From Eubacteriales bacterium (GTDB lineage Bacteria > Bacillota > Clostridia > Christensenellales > Aristaeellaceae), in contig JAQWCW010000019.1 in the NCBI GenBank assembly GCA_028705775.1, positions 1 to 60,666 of the forward strand: 60,666 bases of DNA. The letters are read 5' to 3'. Every line of letters begins with the position of its first letter. The first letter of the stretch is position 1. Below, one piece after another: positions 8,804-16,260 of this stretch. The position numbers and the translations under genes are program-made. Below the pieces are notes generated by a model. It made no database searches and was not told the DNA's origin. It saw only the letters and a list, made by a program, of their open reading frames with translations.

Positions 8804-9544
8804 TCAAATGTATAATCCGCCGTCAACCTTGATTACCTGACCCGTGATATACGCAGAATCCTCATCCGCGAGAAACGCGATGGTTTTCGCAACATCCTCC
8901 GGCTCAGCCATTCTGCCCAAGGGAATTGTTTTAACGAACTCGGCGAGCTTTTCCTGCGGAAGCGACGCGGTCATATCCGTTTTAACAAGCCCGGGAGCGA
9001 CTGCGTTTACCGTGATTCCCCTTGAGCCAAGCTCGCGCGCAACGGTTTTCGTAAGCCCGATAAGCCCCGCCTTCGCCGCGGAATAGTTCGCCTGACCCGC
9101 GTTGCCCATCATTCCCGCAACGGACGCGATATTGATAATCCGTCCCTCGCGGCGCCGGAGCATATGACCGGAAAGATGGCGAATCATGTTGAACGCGCCC
9201 TTGAGGTCAACGTCGATAACCCGCGAAAAATCGCTGTCGCTCATCCTCATGCAAAGCCCGTCCTTGGTCATTCCCGCGTTGTTGACGAGAATTTCGACAG
9301 AGCCGAAATCCTGAATCGCCTGCTTTGCGAGCGCCTCGCAGGCTGCAAAATCCGATACATCCGCTTTATAGGAAATCGCCTTGACTCCCGCTTTTGCAAG
9401 CAGGGCAAGCGTTTCCTCCGCTGCGGCGTCGTTGCCGAAGTATACTCCGGCAATATTCGCGCCGCGCGCTGCAAGCTCCAAGGACGCCGCCCTGCCGATT
9501 CCACGGCTGAAGCCGGTAATCAGCGCGGTTTTTCCATTCAACAT
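8804..9544 (-). CDS. fabG: 3-oxoacyl-[acyl-carrier-protein] reductase
   Basis: 246-residue short-chain dehydrogenase that reduces 3-oxoacyl-ACP with NADPH. The cofactor motif is TGFSRGIG at about residues 10-17, followed by NNAG near 87. The catalytic Ser-Tyr-Lys is in IASVAG..NYSAAKAG, and PGLVKTDM and the C-terminal GQVIKVDGG are as expected. ATG 9544 is chosen because AGGGAGG lies 7 bases before it; an upstream in-frame start at 9601 falls inside fabD. The ATG begins one base after the fabD stop, which points to translational coupling. Confidence 0.95.
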   Translation of the reverse strand: MLNGKTALITGFSRGIGRAASLELAARGANIAGVYFGNDAAAEETLALLAKAGVKAISYKADVSDFAACEALAKQAIQDFGSVEILVNNAGMTKDGLCMRMSDSDFSRVIDVDLKGAFNMIRHLSGHMLRRREGRIINIASVAGMMGNAGQANYSAAKAGLIGLTKTVARELGSRGITVNAVAPGLVKTDMTASLPQEKLAEFVKTIPLGRMAEPEDVAKTIAFLADEDSAYITGQVIKVDGGLYI

Positions 9545-9545
9545 A

Positions 9546-10469
9546 TTATGCCTCCCTGAGAGCTTTGAGCGCGTCCGCAAGCGACTCCGCGCTTTCAACA
9601 TTCAGAACGCGCGCGGGAACGCCCGTCTTTTTAATAAGTCCGGATAAGGTGACTCCAGGGCCGCATTCGATGAATGCGCCTACTCCGCTGTCGCTCATCC
9701 TGCGCACAACCTTTTCCCAATAGATAGGATGGTCGATTTGCTTTTGCAGCAGCTCCGCTTCGCTCCCGAATTCGTATATATCGGAAGTGAAGTTTGAATA
9801 AACAGCCGCCTGCGGTTTCGCAAACTCTACGCCGGAAAGCGCTTTCCCAAAGGAAGCGGCGGCGGGCGACATATAGGGCGAATGGAATCCGCCGCTTACG
9901 GAAAGCGGAATCGCCCTTCCGCCCATTTCGCGGACAGCCGAAGAAAACTGCGAAACCTCGGAGCGCTTCAACGAAACCACTATCTGCCCCGGACAGTTGA
10001 AATTTGCGGGATAAGCCGCAAAGCGCTCGGCAACAAGCGCCGTATCGCTTTCGGAAAGCTTGACAACTGCCGCCATTGTGCTTTCTGAGCTTTCCGCGCA
10101 CTCGTCCATAAGCTCCGCGCGCCTTACGACAAGGCGCAAAGCCGTTTCAAACGGCAGCATTCCGCTTACCGAAAGAGCCGCAAGCTCGCCAAGGGAAAAG
10201 CCTGCAAGCGCGTCGGGCTTAACGCCCGCTTCCATAACGGCAAGAGCGCACATTACGTCCACGGTCATAACGGCGGGCTGAGTGTTCACGGTGCGGGAAA
10301 GCTCCTCCTTGCTTCCGTAAAAGCAAAGTTCCTTGAGCCCCGGGAGCACCCTGTCGGCAATGTCCATTACTTCGCGCGCTTTTTTTGACGCTTCATAAAG
10401 GCTCTTGCCCATTCCGGTATTCTGCGAGCCCTGTCCGCTTAAAACAAACGCCGTCTTGAAGGCAGGCAT
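9546..10469 (-). CDS. fabD: Malonyl-CoA:ACP transacylase
   Basis: 307 residues. It loads malonyl groups from malonyl-CoA onto ACP for chain elongation. Visible motifs are GQGSQ near residue 12, the nucleophilic elbow AGFSLGE near 90, a conserved Arg in RAELM near 115 and the catalytic His in SGGFHSPYM near 200. The start codon overlaps the acpP stop in TGATG, so translation of the two genes is coupled. Confidence 0.95.
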   Translation of the reverse strand: MPAFKTAFVLSGQGSQNTGMGKSLYEASKKAREVMDIADRVLPGLKELCFYGSKEELSRTVNTQPAVMTVDVMCALAVMEAGVKPDALAGFSLGELAALSVSGMLPFETALRLVVRRAELMDECAESSESTMAAVVKLSESDTALVAERFAAYPANFNCPGQIVVSLKRSEVSQFSSAVREMGGRAIPLSVSGGFHSPYMSPAAASFGKALSGVEFAKPQAAVYSNFTSDIYEFGSEAELLQKQIDHPIYWEKVVRRMSDSGVGAFIECGPGVTLSGLIKKTGVPARVLNVESAESLADALKALREA

Positions 10470-10687
10470 CAGGCTACTGCTCCAATCGCGCTCATGATGT
10501 CGGCAACCGTCTTGATGCTTTCGTTCATCTCGATGGTAACGCCAAGCTCATCTTCCATATTCATAACCAGCTCCGCCATGTCCAAGGAATCAAGTCCAAG
10601 CTCCGCAAAGGTGGATTCCGGCTTAATCTGAGAAGCGTCGATGTCCTTATAATCCGCGAGAATTTTTGCTACATCCTGAAAGTTCAT
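10469..10687 (-). CDS. acpP: Acyl carrier protein
   Basis: 72 residues. Ser in the ELGLDSLDMAELVM motif (near residue 35) is the 4'-phosphopantetheine attachment site. The protein is strongly acidic, as ACPs are. AGGAGG lies 8 bases before the ATG. It sits 12 bases after the regulator gene and overlaps fabD by one base. Confidence 0.95.
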   Translation of the reverse strand: MNFQDVAKILADYKDIDASQIKPESTFAELGLDSLDMAELVMNMEDELGVTIEMNESIKTVADIMSAIGAVA

Positions 10688-10699
10688 GATAGTTCCTCC

Positions 10700-11242
10700 T
10701 CATTCGTCTTTATCCGAAGATAGTGCGGCGCTGTCCCGCGCTTCATCGCGCTCGGCTTCCCTGCGCGCCTTTTTGCTGAGCAGCTTCTGCTTGCTTTCGT
10801 CCATCACGCGCCTGAGCGAGCGATTGAACGCGTGGATTGCTCTTGCCAACATCTGCCTGTCCGTGTCGTTCAGCCCGTCGTTTATGGATTCGAGCATTCT
10901 CTCTCTCCACTTACGATAAGCCGAATAGGTCTTTTTACCCTGATGCGACAGGGAAACCGTTACGGAACGCTTGTCGGACTCGCTTTTGACCTTTTTGACA
11001 TAGCCCTTTTGCTGAAGCTTATTTACTGCGACTGTAATGGTCGGCAGCGTAAGCTCCAGCCGCGCCGCAAGCCCGCTGATTGTTGAGCCGCCGTTCTCAA
11101 CGCCGATGGCGCGCAGAATGTGCAGCTCGCTTACCGAGATATCGGACAATTCAGCCTCGACCAAAAACTCCTCGTCCATGCGTCCCGCGCTTCTGTATGC
11201 ATCGCCCAGAAGCTCGTTCAGCTCGGACGGAAACCTTTCCAT
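10700..11242 (-). CDS. MarR-family transcriptional regulator, FabT-like
   Basis: 180 residues with a winged helix-turn-helix (VSELHILRAIG, ISGLAARLELTLPTITVAVNKLQQKGYV) and a basic wing (ESDKRSVTVSLSHQG). In Firmicutes, FabT is a MarR protein encoded at the head of the fab operon; it represses the operon when bound to acyl-ACP. The same position directly upstream of acpP supports that role here. The start is ATG 11242 with GGGAGG 9 bases upstream. The longer frame from 11380 would begin upstream of the promoter and is not credible. The tail beyond residue 140 is long and charged (KKARREAERDEARD). Effector and target are inferred from position. Confidence 0.85.
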   Translation of the reverse strand: MERFPSELNELLGDAYRSAGRMDEEFLVEAELSDISVSELHILRAIGVENGGSTISGLAARLELTLPTITVAVNKLQQKGYVKKVKSESDKRSVTVSLSHQGKKTYSAYRKWRERMLESINDGLNDTDRQMLARAIHAFNRSLRRVMDESKQKLLSKKARREAERDEARDSAALSSDKDE

Positions 11243-11285
11243 AACGATTGCCTCCCTTCGCGCCGCCATGAAAACCGGCGGATAA

Positions 11286-11302
11286 TTAGTTAGCCTATCA
11301 AA
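11286..11302. promoter_or_regulatory. Putative operator for the FabT-like regulator
   Basis: An imperfect inverted repeat, TTAGTTAG-C-CTATCAAA (6 of 8 positions match between arms), lies about 5-20 bases downstream of the predicted transcription start of the fab operon. It is in the right place for autorepression by the first gene product. Binding is an inference. Confidence 0.5.
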
Positions 11303-11314
11303 GCAAACATCGGT

Positions 11315-11343
11315 ATTGTAGCATTGCCCCGCGCATATGTCAA
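11315..11343 (-). promoter_or_regulatory. Promoter of the fab operon
   Basis: Minus strand: -35 TTGACA at 11338-11343, 17-base spacer, -10 TACAAT at 11315-11320. The 11243-11588 gap holds this promoter and the divergent alaS promoter. Confidence 0.85.
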
Positions 11344-11459
11344 CACAATATGAAAACGCCTTCTGCTCATATGGGTTCACTTCGCTCTTATTATACTCTT
11401 ACCACTGCCCTTCCAATGCCGCTTTTTTGCTTTAAGCGGCTTGTTTTCAGCGTTTTCGG

Positions 11460-11488
11460 TTGACACGAAAAGCGCGCGGAATTATAAT
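11460..11488 (+). promoter_or_regulatory. Promoter of alaS
   Basis: A consensus sigma-A promoter: TTGACA at 11460-11465, 17-base spacer, TATAAT at 11483-11488. The leader to ATG 11589 is only about 95 bases, too short for a T-box riboswitch, and no T-box sequence is seen. Confidence 0.88.
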
Positions 11489-11588
11489 GGTAAAAGCGTT
11501 TCTATAATAAGCGCTGCTGCGTAAACGATGATATTTTCGCAGTTATAAGTAAATGCAAGCGCATAACGCGCATAAAGGAGACTGGCGG

Positions 11589-13391
11589 ATGAAAGCGATT
11601 AGCAGCACAGAATTAAGGCAGCTGTACAGGAAGTTTTTCGAGTCAAAGGGGCATAAGGTTATCTCCTCCGCTTCGATAATACCAGAAAACGACCCTACTG
11701 TTCTGTTCACAACTGCGGGAATGCACCCGCTTGTTCCGTATCTGATGGGCGCTAAGCACCCTGCCGGAACGCGCCTTACCGACGTGCAGAAGTGCGTCCG
11801 CACCTGCGATATCGACGATGTCGGCGACAACAGCCATCTTACCTTCTTTGAAATGCTCGGCAACTGGAGCCTCGGCGATTACTTCAAGAAGGAATCCATC
11901 GCTTGGAGCTGGGAATTCCTCACCAGCCCCGAATATCTCGGAATAGACAAGGACAGGCTTGCATTCTCCGTGTTCGCGGGCGACGACGACTGCCCCCGCG
12001 ATGTCGAAGCTCATGATTTGTGGCTCTCCTGCGGCGCTGTTGAAGACCATATTTTCTATCTCCCCAAGGAGAATAACTGGTGGGGTCCTGCCGGAATTAC
12101 CGGTCCCTGCGGCCCTGACACCGAAATATTCATTATAACCGATAAAGCGCCCTGCTGCCCCGACTGCTCCCCCGCCTGCTCCTGCGGACGCTATCTCGAA
12201 ATCTGGAACAACGTTTTTATGCAGTACAACAAGCAGCAGGACGGCAGCTTCCTTCCGCTTGAGAAGAAGAACGTTGACACCGGAATGGGACTTGAGCGCA
12301 CCGTATGCGTTATCAACGGCAAAAAATCCGTTTATGAAACCGACGCTTTCACCGGAATTTTTGCCAAAATCGCGGATCTTTCCAGCAAAGAATACGGCGA
12401 AACTCCCGAAATCACCAAGGCGTTCCGCATTGTAGCCGACCATATGCGCACATCAACGTTCATTATGGGCGACGACAGAGGCGTAAGCCCCTCCAATGTT
12501 GACCAAGGCTATGTGCTTCGCCGCCTTATCCGCCGCGCAACCCGCTATGCGATGAATCTTGAAATGGACGACAGCTTTACTCAGGAAATCGCGAAGGTCA
12601 TAATCGAGCAGTACAAGGACGCTTACCCTGAGCTTGAGCGCAACAGCGCGTTCGTGCTTGAGCAGTTCAAGCTTGAGGAGGCGCGCTTTGCCCGCACGCT
12701 CAGGCAGGGCGAAAAGGAATTCGAGAAGGTTGTAGCCCGTCTTGAGGGCACGGAAATCGACGGAAAGAGTGCTTTCCATCTCTACGACACCTACGGCTAT
12801 CCCGTTGAGATGACCGAGGAGCTTGCCAAGGAGCGCGGGCTTACCGTTGATATAAAAGGCTTTGAGGAGAATTTCAAGCAGCATCAGGAAAACAGCCATG
12901 CGGGAGCTGAACAGCGCTTCAAGGGCGGTCTTGCCGACCACAGCGTTCAGACCGCGCGTCTGCATACCGCAACCCATCTTTTGCAGGCGGCTCTGCGCCG
13001 CGTTCTCGGCGACGAGGTTCATCAGAAGGGCTCGAATATTACCGCCGAGCGCCTGCGTTTCGACTTCACCTTCGGCAGGAAGATGACCCCCGACGAGGTA
13101 AAGCAGGTTGAAACGCTTGTGAACGAATACATCAAGAACTCCGTTCCCGTTGTATGCACCGAAAGCACTGTTGATGAAGCGAAGGCTGCCGGAGCGATGG
13201 GGCTTTTCGAGAGCAAGTACGGCGAAAAGGTCAAGGTTTACACCATGGGCGAGTACAGCAAGGAAATCTGCGGCGGCCCTCACGCCGAAACCACCGGCGA
13301 GCTTGGCGGCTTCAAAATTCTGAAGGAGGAAAGCTCCTCCGCCGGAGTTCGCCGTATCAAGGCTGTCATTTTCCCCGCTGACGGCGAGTAA
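11589..13391 (+). CDS. alaS: Alanine--tRNA ligase, short form lacking the C-Ala domain
   Basis: 600 residues; classical AlaRS has about 870. The class II aminoacylation core is present: FTTAGMHPLVPY, the motif-2 region TFFEMLGNWSLGDYF and motif 3 GMGLERT. A cysteine-rich insert PCCPDCSPACSCG precedes EIWNNVFMQY and may bind zinc. The editing domain has HTATHLLQAAL and CGGPHAETTGELG, whose His and Cys residues form the Zn site that hydrolyses Ser- and Gly-tRNA(Ala). The protein ends right after the editing domain, so the coiled-coil and C-Ala (DHHA1) part that helps grip the tRNA elbow is missing. ATG 11589 is chosen because AAAGGAG precedes it. Such short forms exist in Clostridia. Whether a full-length alaS exists elsewhere cannot be seen. 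Confidence 0.92.
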   Translation: MKAISSTELRQLYRKFFESKGHKVISSASIIPENDPTVLFTTAGMHPLVPYLMGAKHPAGTRLTDVQKCVRTCDIDDVGDNSHLTFFEMLGNWSLGDYFKKESIAWSWEFLTSPEYLGIDKDRLAFSVFAGDDDCPRDVEAHDLWLSCGAVEDHIFYLPKENNWWGPAGITGPCGPDTEIFIITDKAPCCPDCSPACSCGRYLEIWNNVFMQYNKQQDGSFLPLEKKNVDTGMGLERTVCVINGKKSVYETDAFTGIFAKIADLSSKEYGETPEITKAFRIVADHMRTSTFIMGDDRGVSPSNVDQGYVLRRLIRRATRYAMNLEMDDSFTQEIAKVIIEQYKDAYPELERNSAFVLEQFKLEEARFARTLRQGEKEFEKVVARLEGTEIDGKSAFHLYDTYGYPVEMTEELAKERGLTVDIKGFEENFKQHQENSHAGAEQRFKGGLADHSVQTARLHTATHLLQAALRRVLGDEVHQKGSNITAERLRFDFTFGRKMTPDEVKQVETLVNEYIKNSVPVVCTESTVDEAKAAGAMGLFESKYGEKVKVYTMGEYSKEICGGPHAETTGELGGFKILKEESSSAGVRRIKAVIFPADGE

Positions 13392-13403
13392 GAATCGGTT
13401 CTG

Positions 13404-13437
13404 CCGGAGCTGAGGCGCAAGCTTCAGCTCCGTTTTT
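13404..13437 (+). terminator. alaS terminator
   Basis: CCGGAGCTGA pairs with TTCAGCTCCG around a GGCGCAAGC loop and is followed by TTTTT. Confidence 0.88.
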
Positions 13438-13503
13438 AATCAAATGAATATTCACAAAGGAAGCTGATTCAAATTTAAAAGGTACGAAATAACGCGCAAG
13501 GTA

Positions 13504-14376
13504 ATGATTTTCTGGACGCTCTTTATCGGTATAGGCGCGCTTGCCGGCGGAATAGCAATGCTTATAAAGCCTGACGGAAGCATATTGCAGATGCAGCCCC
13601 TGCTCCCCTACTTTCAAGTGCTGCCGTTTGCGGACGCGCTTTTTCAGGACTACTTTTTTTCCGGAATCGCTTTGCTTCTGGTAAACTGCGTTCCGAATCT
13701 GATTGCGGCATACCTGCTGATAAAGAAAAAGCCCGCAGGAATCAAGCTTTCAGCCATTTTGGGCGTAACGCTCGCGCTTTGGATAATAATCCAGTTCATC
13801 ATTTTCCCGCTAAATTTCATGGATATAGCATATTTCCTGTTCGGGCTTATTCAAGCGCTTACCGGCTATGCCTGCTGGGTATTCTACCGACAGAGCATAT
13901 GCGAGCCGAAGCTCAGCGACTATAAAAACATAGGAAGCAACAAGAGCGAGCTGGTTGTATACTTCTCGCGCCTTGGACGCGCAAGAAAAGCCGCCTATGA
14001 AGCGGCTGACAAGAGCGGCGCAGAGGTATTTGAAATCAAATCAAAGGAGCGCACAGAAGGAACGCTCGGCTTCTGGTGGTGCGGGCGCTTCGGAATGCAC
14101 AACTGGGCAATGGAAATTGAAGCGCTGCCCGAAGCCCTCGAAAGCTACAAGAAGGTCACAATCGTTTCCCCTGTTTGGGTTTTCCATATCTGCGGACCTA
14201 TTCGCCGCTTCTGCGAGCTTGCAAAGGGCAGAATTAAGAATGCCGACTATATTCTTGTGCATTTCCAGCCTGCAAAATATAATTCCGCAAAGAAGGAGCT
14301 TGACTCGCTCCTCGGCATCACGGGCGGCGCATTCACCAGCATTTGCTCGGAGCTTGGGCATAACAGAGTGATGTGA
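13504..14376 (+). CDS. Membrane protein fused to a flavodoxin-like domain
   Basis: 290 residues. About 1-140 contain four hydrophobic helices (near 1-22, 50-75, 80-100 and 105-130) separated by short loops. After a short linker, residues 150-290 look like a flavodoxin: ELVVYFSRLGRARKAAYEAA opens like the first strand and phosphate-binding loop, and IVSPVWVFHICGPIRRF resembles the second flavin loop (SPVW.....P...F). The phosphate loop normally reads T/S-x-T-G-x-T, but here it is SRLGRARK, so FMN binding is uncertain. No strong ribosome binding site is present; AAGG lies only 3-6 bases before the ATG. It follows the alaS terminator and has its own downstream terminator. Function unknown; a membrane-bound electron-transfer or quinone-reductase-like role is a guess. 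Confidence 0.75.
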   Translation: MIFWTLFIGIGALAGGIAMLIKPDGSILQMQPLLPYFQVLPFADALFQDYFFSGIALLLVNCVPNLIAAYLLIKKKPAGIKLSAILGVTLALWIIIQFIIFPLNFMDIAYFLFGLIQALTGYACWVFYRQSICEPKLSDYKNIGSNKSELVVYFSRLGRARKAAYEAADKSGAEVFEIKSKERTEGTLGFWWCGRFGMHNWAMEIEALPEALESYKKVTIVSPVWVFHICGPIRRFCELAKGRIKNADYILVHFQPAKYNSAKKELDSLLGITGGAFTSICSELGHNRVM

Positions 14377-14448
14377 GGTAAGCGCAAAACAAGTCGCTGA
14401 CGCAGCGCATAAACCCCAAAAAACGGATGCACGAAACGGGCATAAGAA

Positions 14449-14487
14449 AGCCGCCTTCCACCGATTATGATGGAAGGCGGCTGTTTT
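14449..14487. terminator. Bidirectional terminator between the flavodoxin fusion and hydA
   Basis: AGCCGCCTTCCA pairs perfectly with TGGAAGGCGGCT over a 10-base loop. TTTT follows on the plus strand and TTTCTTAT on the minus strand. Confidence 0.88.
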
Positions 14488-14495
14488 GATGCTTA

Positions 14496-16241
14496 TCAGT
14501 CCTGATACTTCGGGCGCTTTACGTAGGTGGTGTGCAGCAGCTCGTGAGCCTTATGGCTATTGGGCTTGCCGAGGAACTCATCGTAAAGCTTCTTGACATC
14601 GGGATTCTCATGGCTCTTACGGATGGGCTTGTTCTCATCCTCGATATAGAGAGCCTTGGCGCGCTCGGCGCGGATGTCGCAATCGCCGCGAACGGTAGCG
14701 CTCACGATAGGCTGACCGCCGCCGTTTACGCAGCCGCCGGGGCAGCCCATGATTTCGATGAAGTGATACTTCTTCTCGCCGGACTTCACTGAATCAAGAA
14801 GCTGGGAAGCGCAGCCCGTGGAGGACGCGACGGCGACGCTTACGTCGATATCACCGACCTTGACGGTGGCTTCCTTTACTCCCTCAACGCCGCGAACCGC
14901 ATTGAAGTTAACATTTTCAAGGGTCTTTCCGGTTACGACTTCGTAAGCGGTACGCAGGGCGGCTTCCATGACTCCGCCGGTTGCGCCGAAGATTACGGCA
15001 GCGCCGGTGGAGGAGCCGAGCATATCGTCAAAGTCCTCATCAGCAAGTTTCATGAAGTCGATTCCAGCCATCTTAATCATGCGGGCAAGCTCGCGGGTGG
15101 TGATGACTTCGTCAACATCAGGCTCGCCGGTTCCGGAAAGCTCAGGGCGCTTTGCCTCGAACTTCTTCGCCGTGCAGGGCATTACGGATACAACCTTGAC
15201 GTCCTTCTTATCCCAGCCCATCTTATCGGCATAGTAGCTCTTGATGATGGCGCCTTCCATCTCGTGCGGGCTCTTGCAGGAGCTGAGGTTCGGGATGAAT
15301 TCGGGATAGTAGGTTTCGCAGTACTTAATCCAGCCGGGAGAGCAGCTCGTAATCATCGGAAGCACTCCGCCGTTATTCATGCGGTCGAGCAGCTCCGTAG
15401 CTTCCTCCATGATGGTCAAATCGGCGCCGAAATCGGTATCGAACACCTTTTCAAAGCCAAGACGGCGGAGAGCGGCGGCAAGCTTGCCGGTGCAGGGCGT
15501 TCCCATGGGCATACCGAATTCCTCGCCGAGAGCGGCGCGGACGGCAGGCGCGGGCTGCACGATAACGTGCTTGCTCTTATCCTCAAGAAGCTTCCATACG
15601 TTGTCCGTGGAATCCTTCTCGCGAAGCGCTCCGACAGGGCAAACGTTAATGCACTGACCGCAGTTGATGCAGGCGGTTTCATTAAGCTTCATGTTCCAAG
15701 CGGGGCCGATGGTACTCTTGAAGCCACGGTCGCGAGCGCCGATAACGCCAATCTTCTGAACGTTATTGCAAACGGCGACGCAGCGGCGGCAAAGAATGCA
15801 CTTGTTGTTATCGCGAACGATGGACGGAGAGAGGTCGTCGACCTCGTACTCGTTCATGCTTCCCTCAAACATATCGGTATCGTCAACGCCAAGCTCCTTG
15901 CACAGCGCCTGAAGCTCGCAGTTCTGGCTGCGGGTGCAGGTGAGGCACTTCTTCTCATGGTTGGAAAGAAGCAGCTCAAGGATAACCTTGCGAGCCTCGC
16001 GAACCTGCGGGGTGTTGGTCTTGACTACCATGTTGGGGCTTACGGGCAGAACGCAGGACGCCTGAAGCGCGCGAGCGCCGGTATCGACTACGCACATACG
16101 GCAAGCGCCAATCTGATTGATATCCTTGAGATAGCACAGCGTAGGAATGCGGATTCCGGCTTTCTTGGCTGCCTCAAGCACAGTAGTGCCGGCGGGCACT
16201 TCCACCTGGATGCCATCAATGGTGAGAGTAACCAGTTCCAT
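14496..16241 (-). CDS. hydA: NAD-linked [FeFe]-hydrogenase, catalytic subunit HydA
   Basis: 581 residues. From the N-terminus: a [2Fe-2S] plant-type ferredoxin domain (1-80, with TLCYL, GACRMCVV and ASC cysteines), a His/Cys [4Fe-4S] domain (HEKKCLTCTRSQNCELQALC near 95-114), a two-cluster ferredoxin domain (CILCRRCVAVCN and CINCGQCINVCPVGA), then the H-cluster domain. The three signature loops are TSCSPGW, MPCTAKKFEA and MGCPGGCVNGGGQP. A C-terminal small-subunit-like segment follows. This is the architecture of the soluble trimeric enzymes that couple NADH plus reduced ferredoxin to H2. With HydB and HydC in the same operon it should be the H2-evolving (or confurcating) enzyme of a fermenter. 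It begins 19 bases after hydB. Confidence 0.96.
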   Translation of the reverse strand: MELVTLTIDGIQVEVPAGTTVLEAAKKAGIRIPTLCYLKDINQIGACRMCVVDTGARALQASCVLPVSPNMVVKTNTPQVREARKVILELLLSNHEKKCLTCTRSQNCELQALCKELGVDDTDMFEGSMNEYEVDDLSPSIVRDNNKCILCRRCVAVCNNVQKIGVIGARDRGFKSTIGPAWNMKLNETACINCGQCINVCPVGALREKDSTDNVWKLLEDKSKHVIVQPAPAVRAALGEEFGMPMGTPCTGKLAAALRRLGFEKVFDTDFGADLTIMEEATELLDRMNNGGVLPMITSCSPGWIKYCETYYPEFIPNLSSCKSPHEMEGAIIKSYYADKMGWDKKDVKVVSVMPCTAKKFEAKRPELSGTGEPDVDEVITTRELARMIKMAGIDFMKLADEDFDDMLGSSTGAAVIFGATGGVMEAALRTAYEVVTGKTLENVNFNAVRGVEGVKEATVKVGDIDVSVAVASSTGCASQLLDSVKSGEKKYHFIEIMGCPGGCVNGGGQPIVSATVRGDCDIRAERAKALYIEDENKPIRKSHENPDVKKLYDEFLGKPNSHKAHELLHTTYVKRPKYQD

Positions 16242-16260
16242 GTATCGTCCCTCCTGACAC

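Noticed and set aside
11489-11588. T-box riboswitch upstream of alaS
   Set aside because: The leader is only about 95 bases and contains neither a T-box sequence nor an antiterminator/terminator pair.
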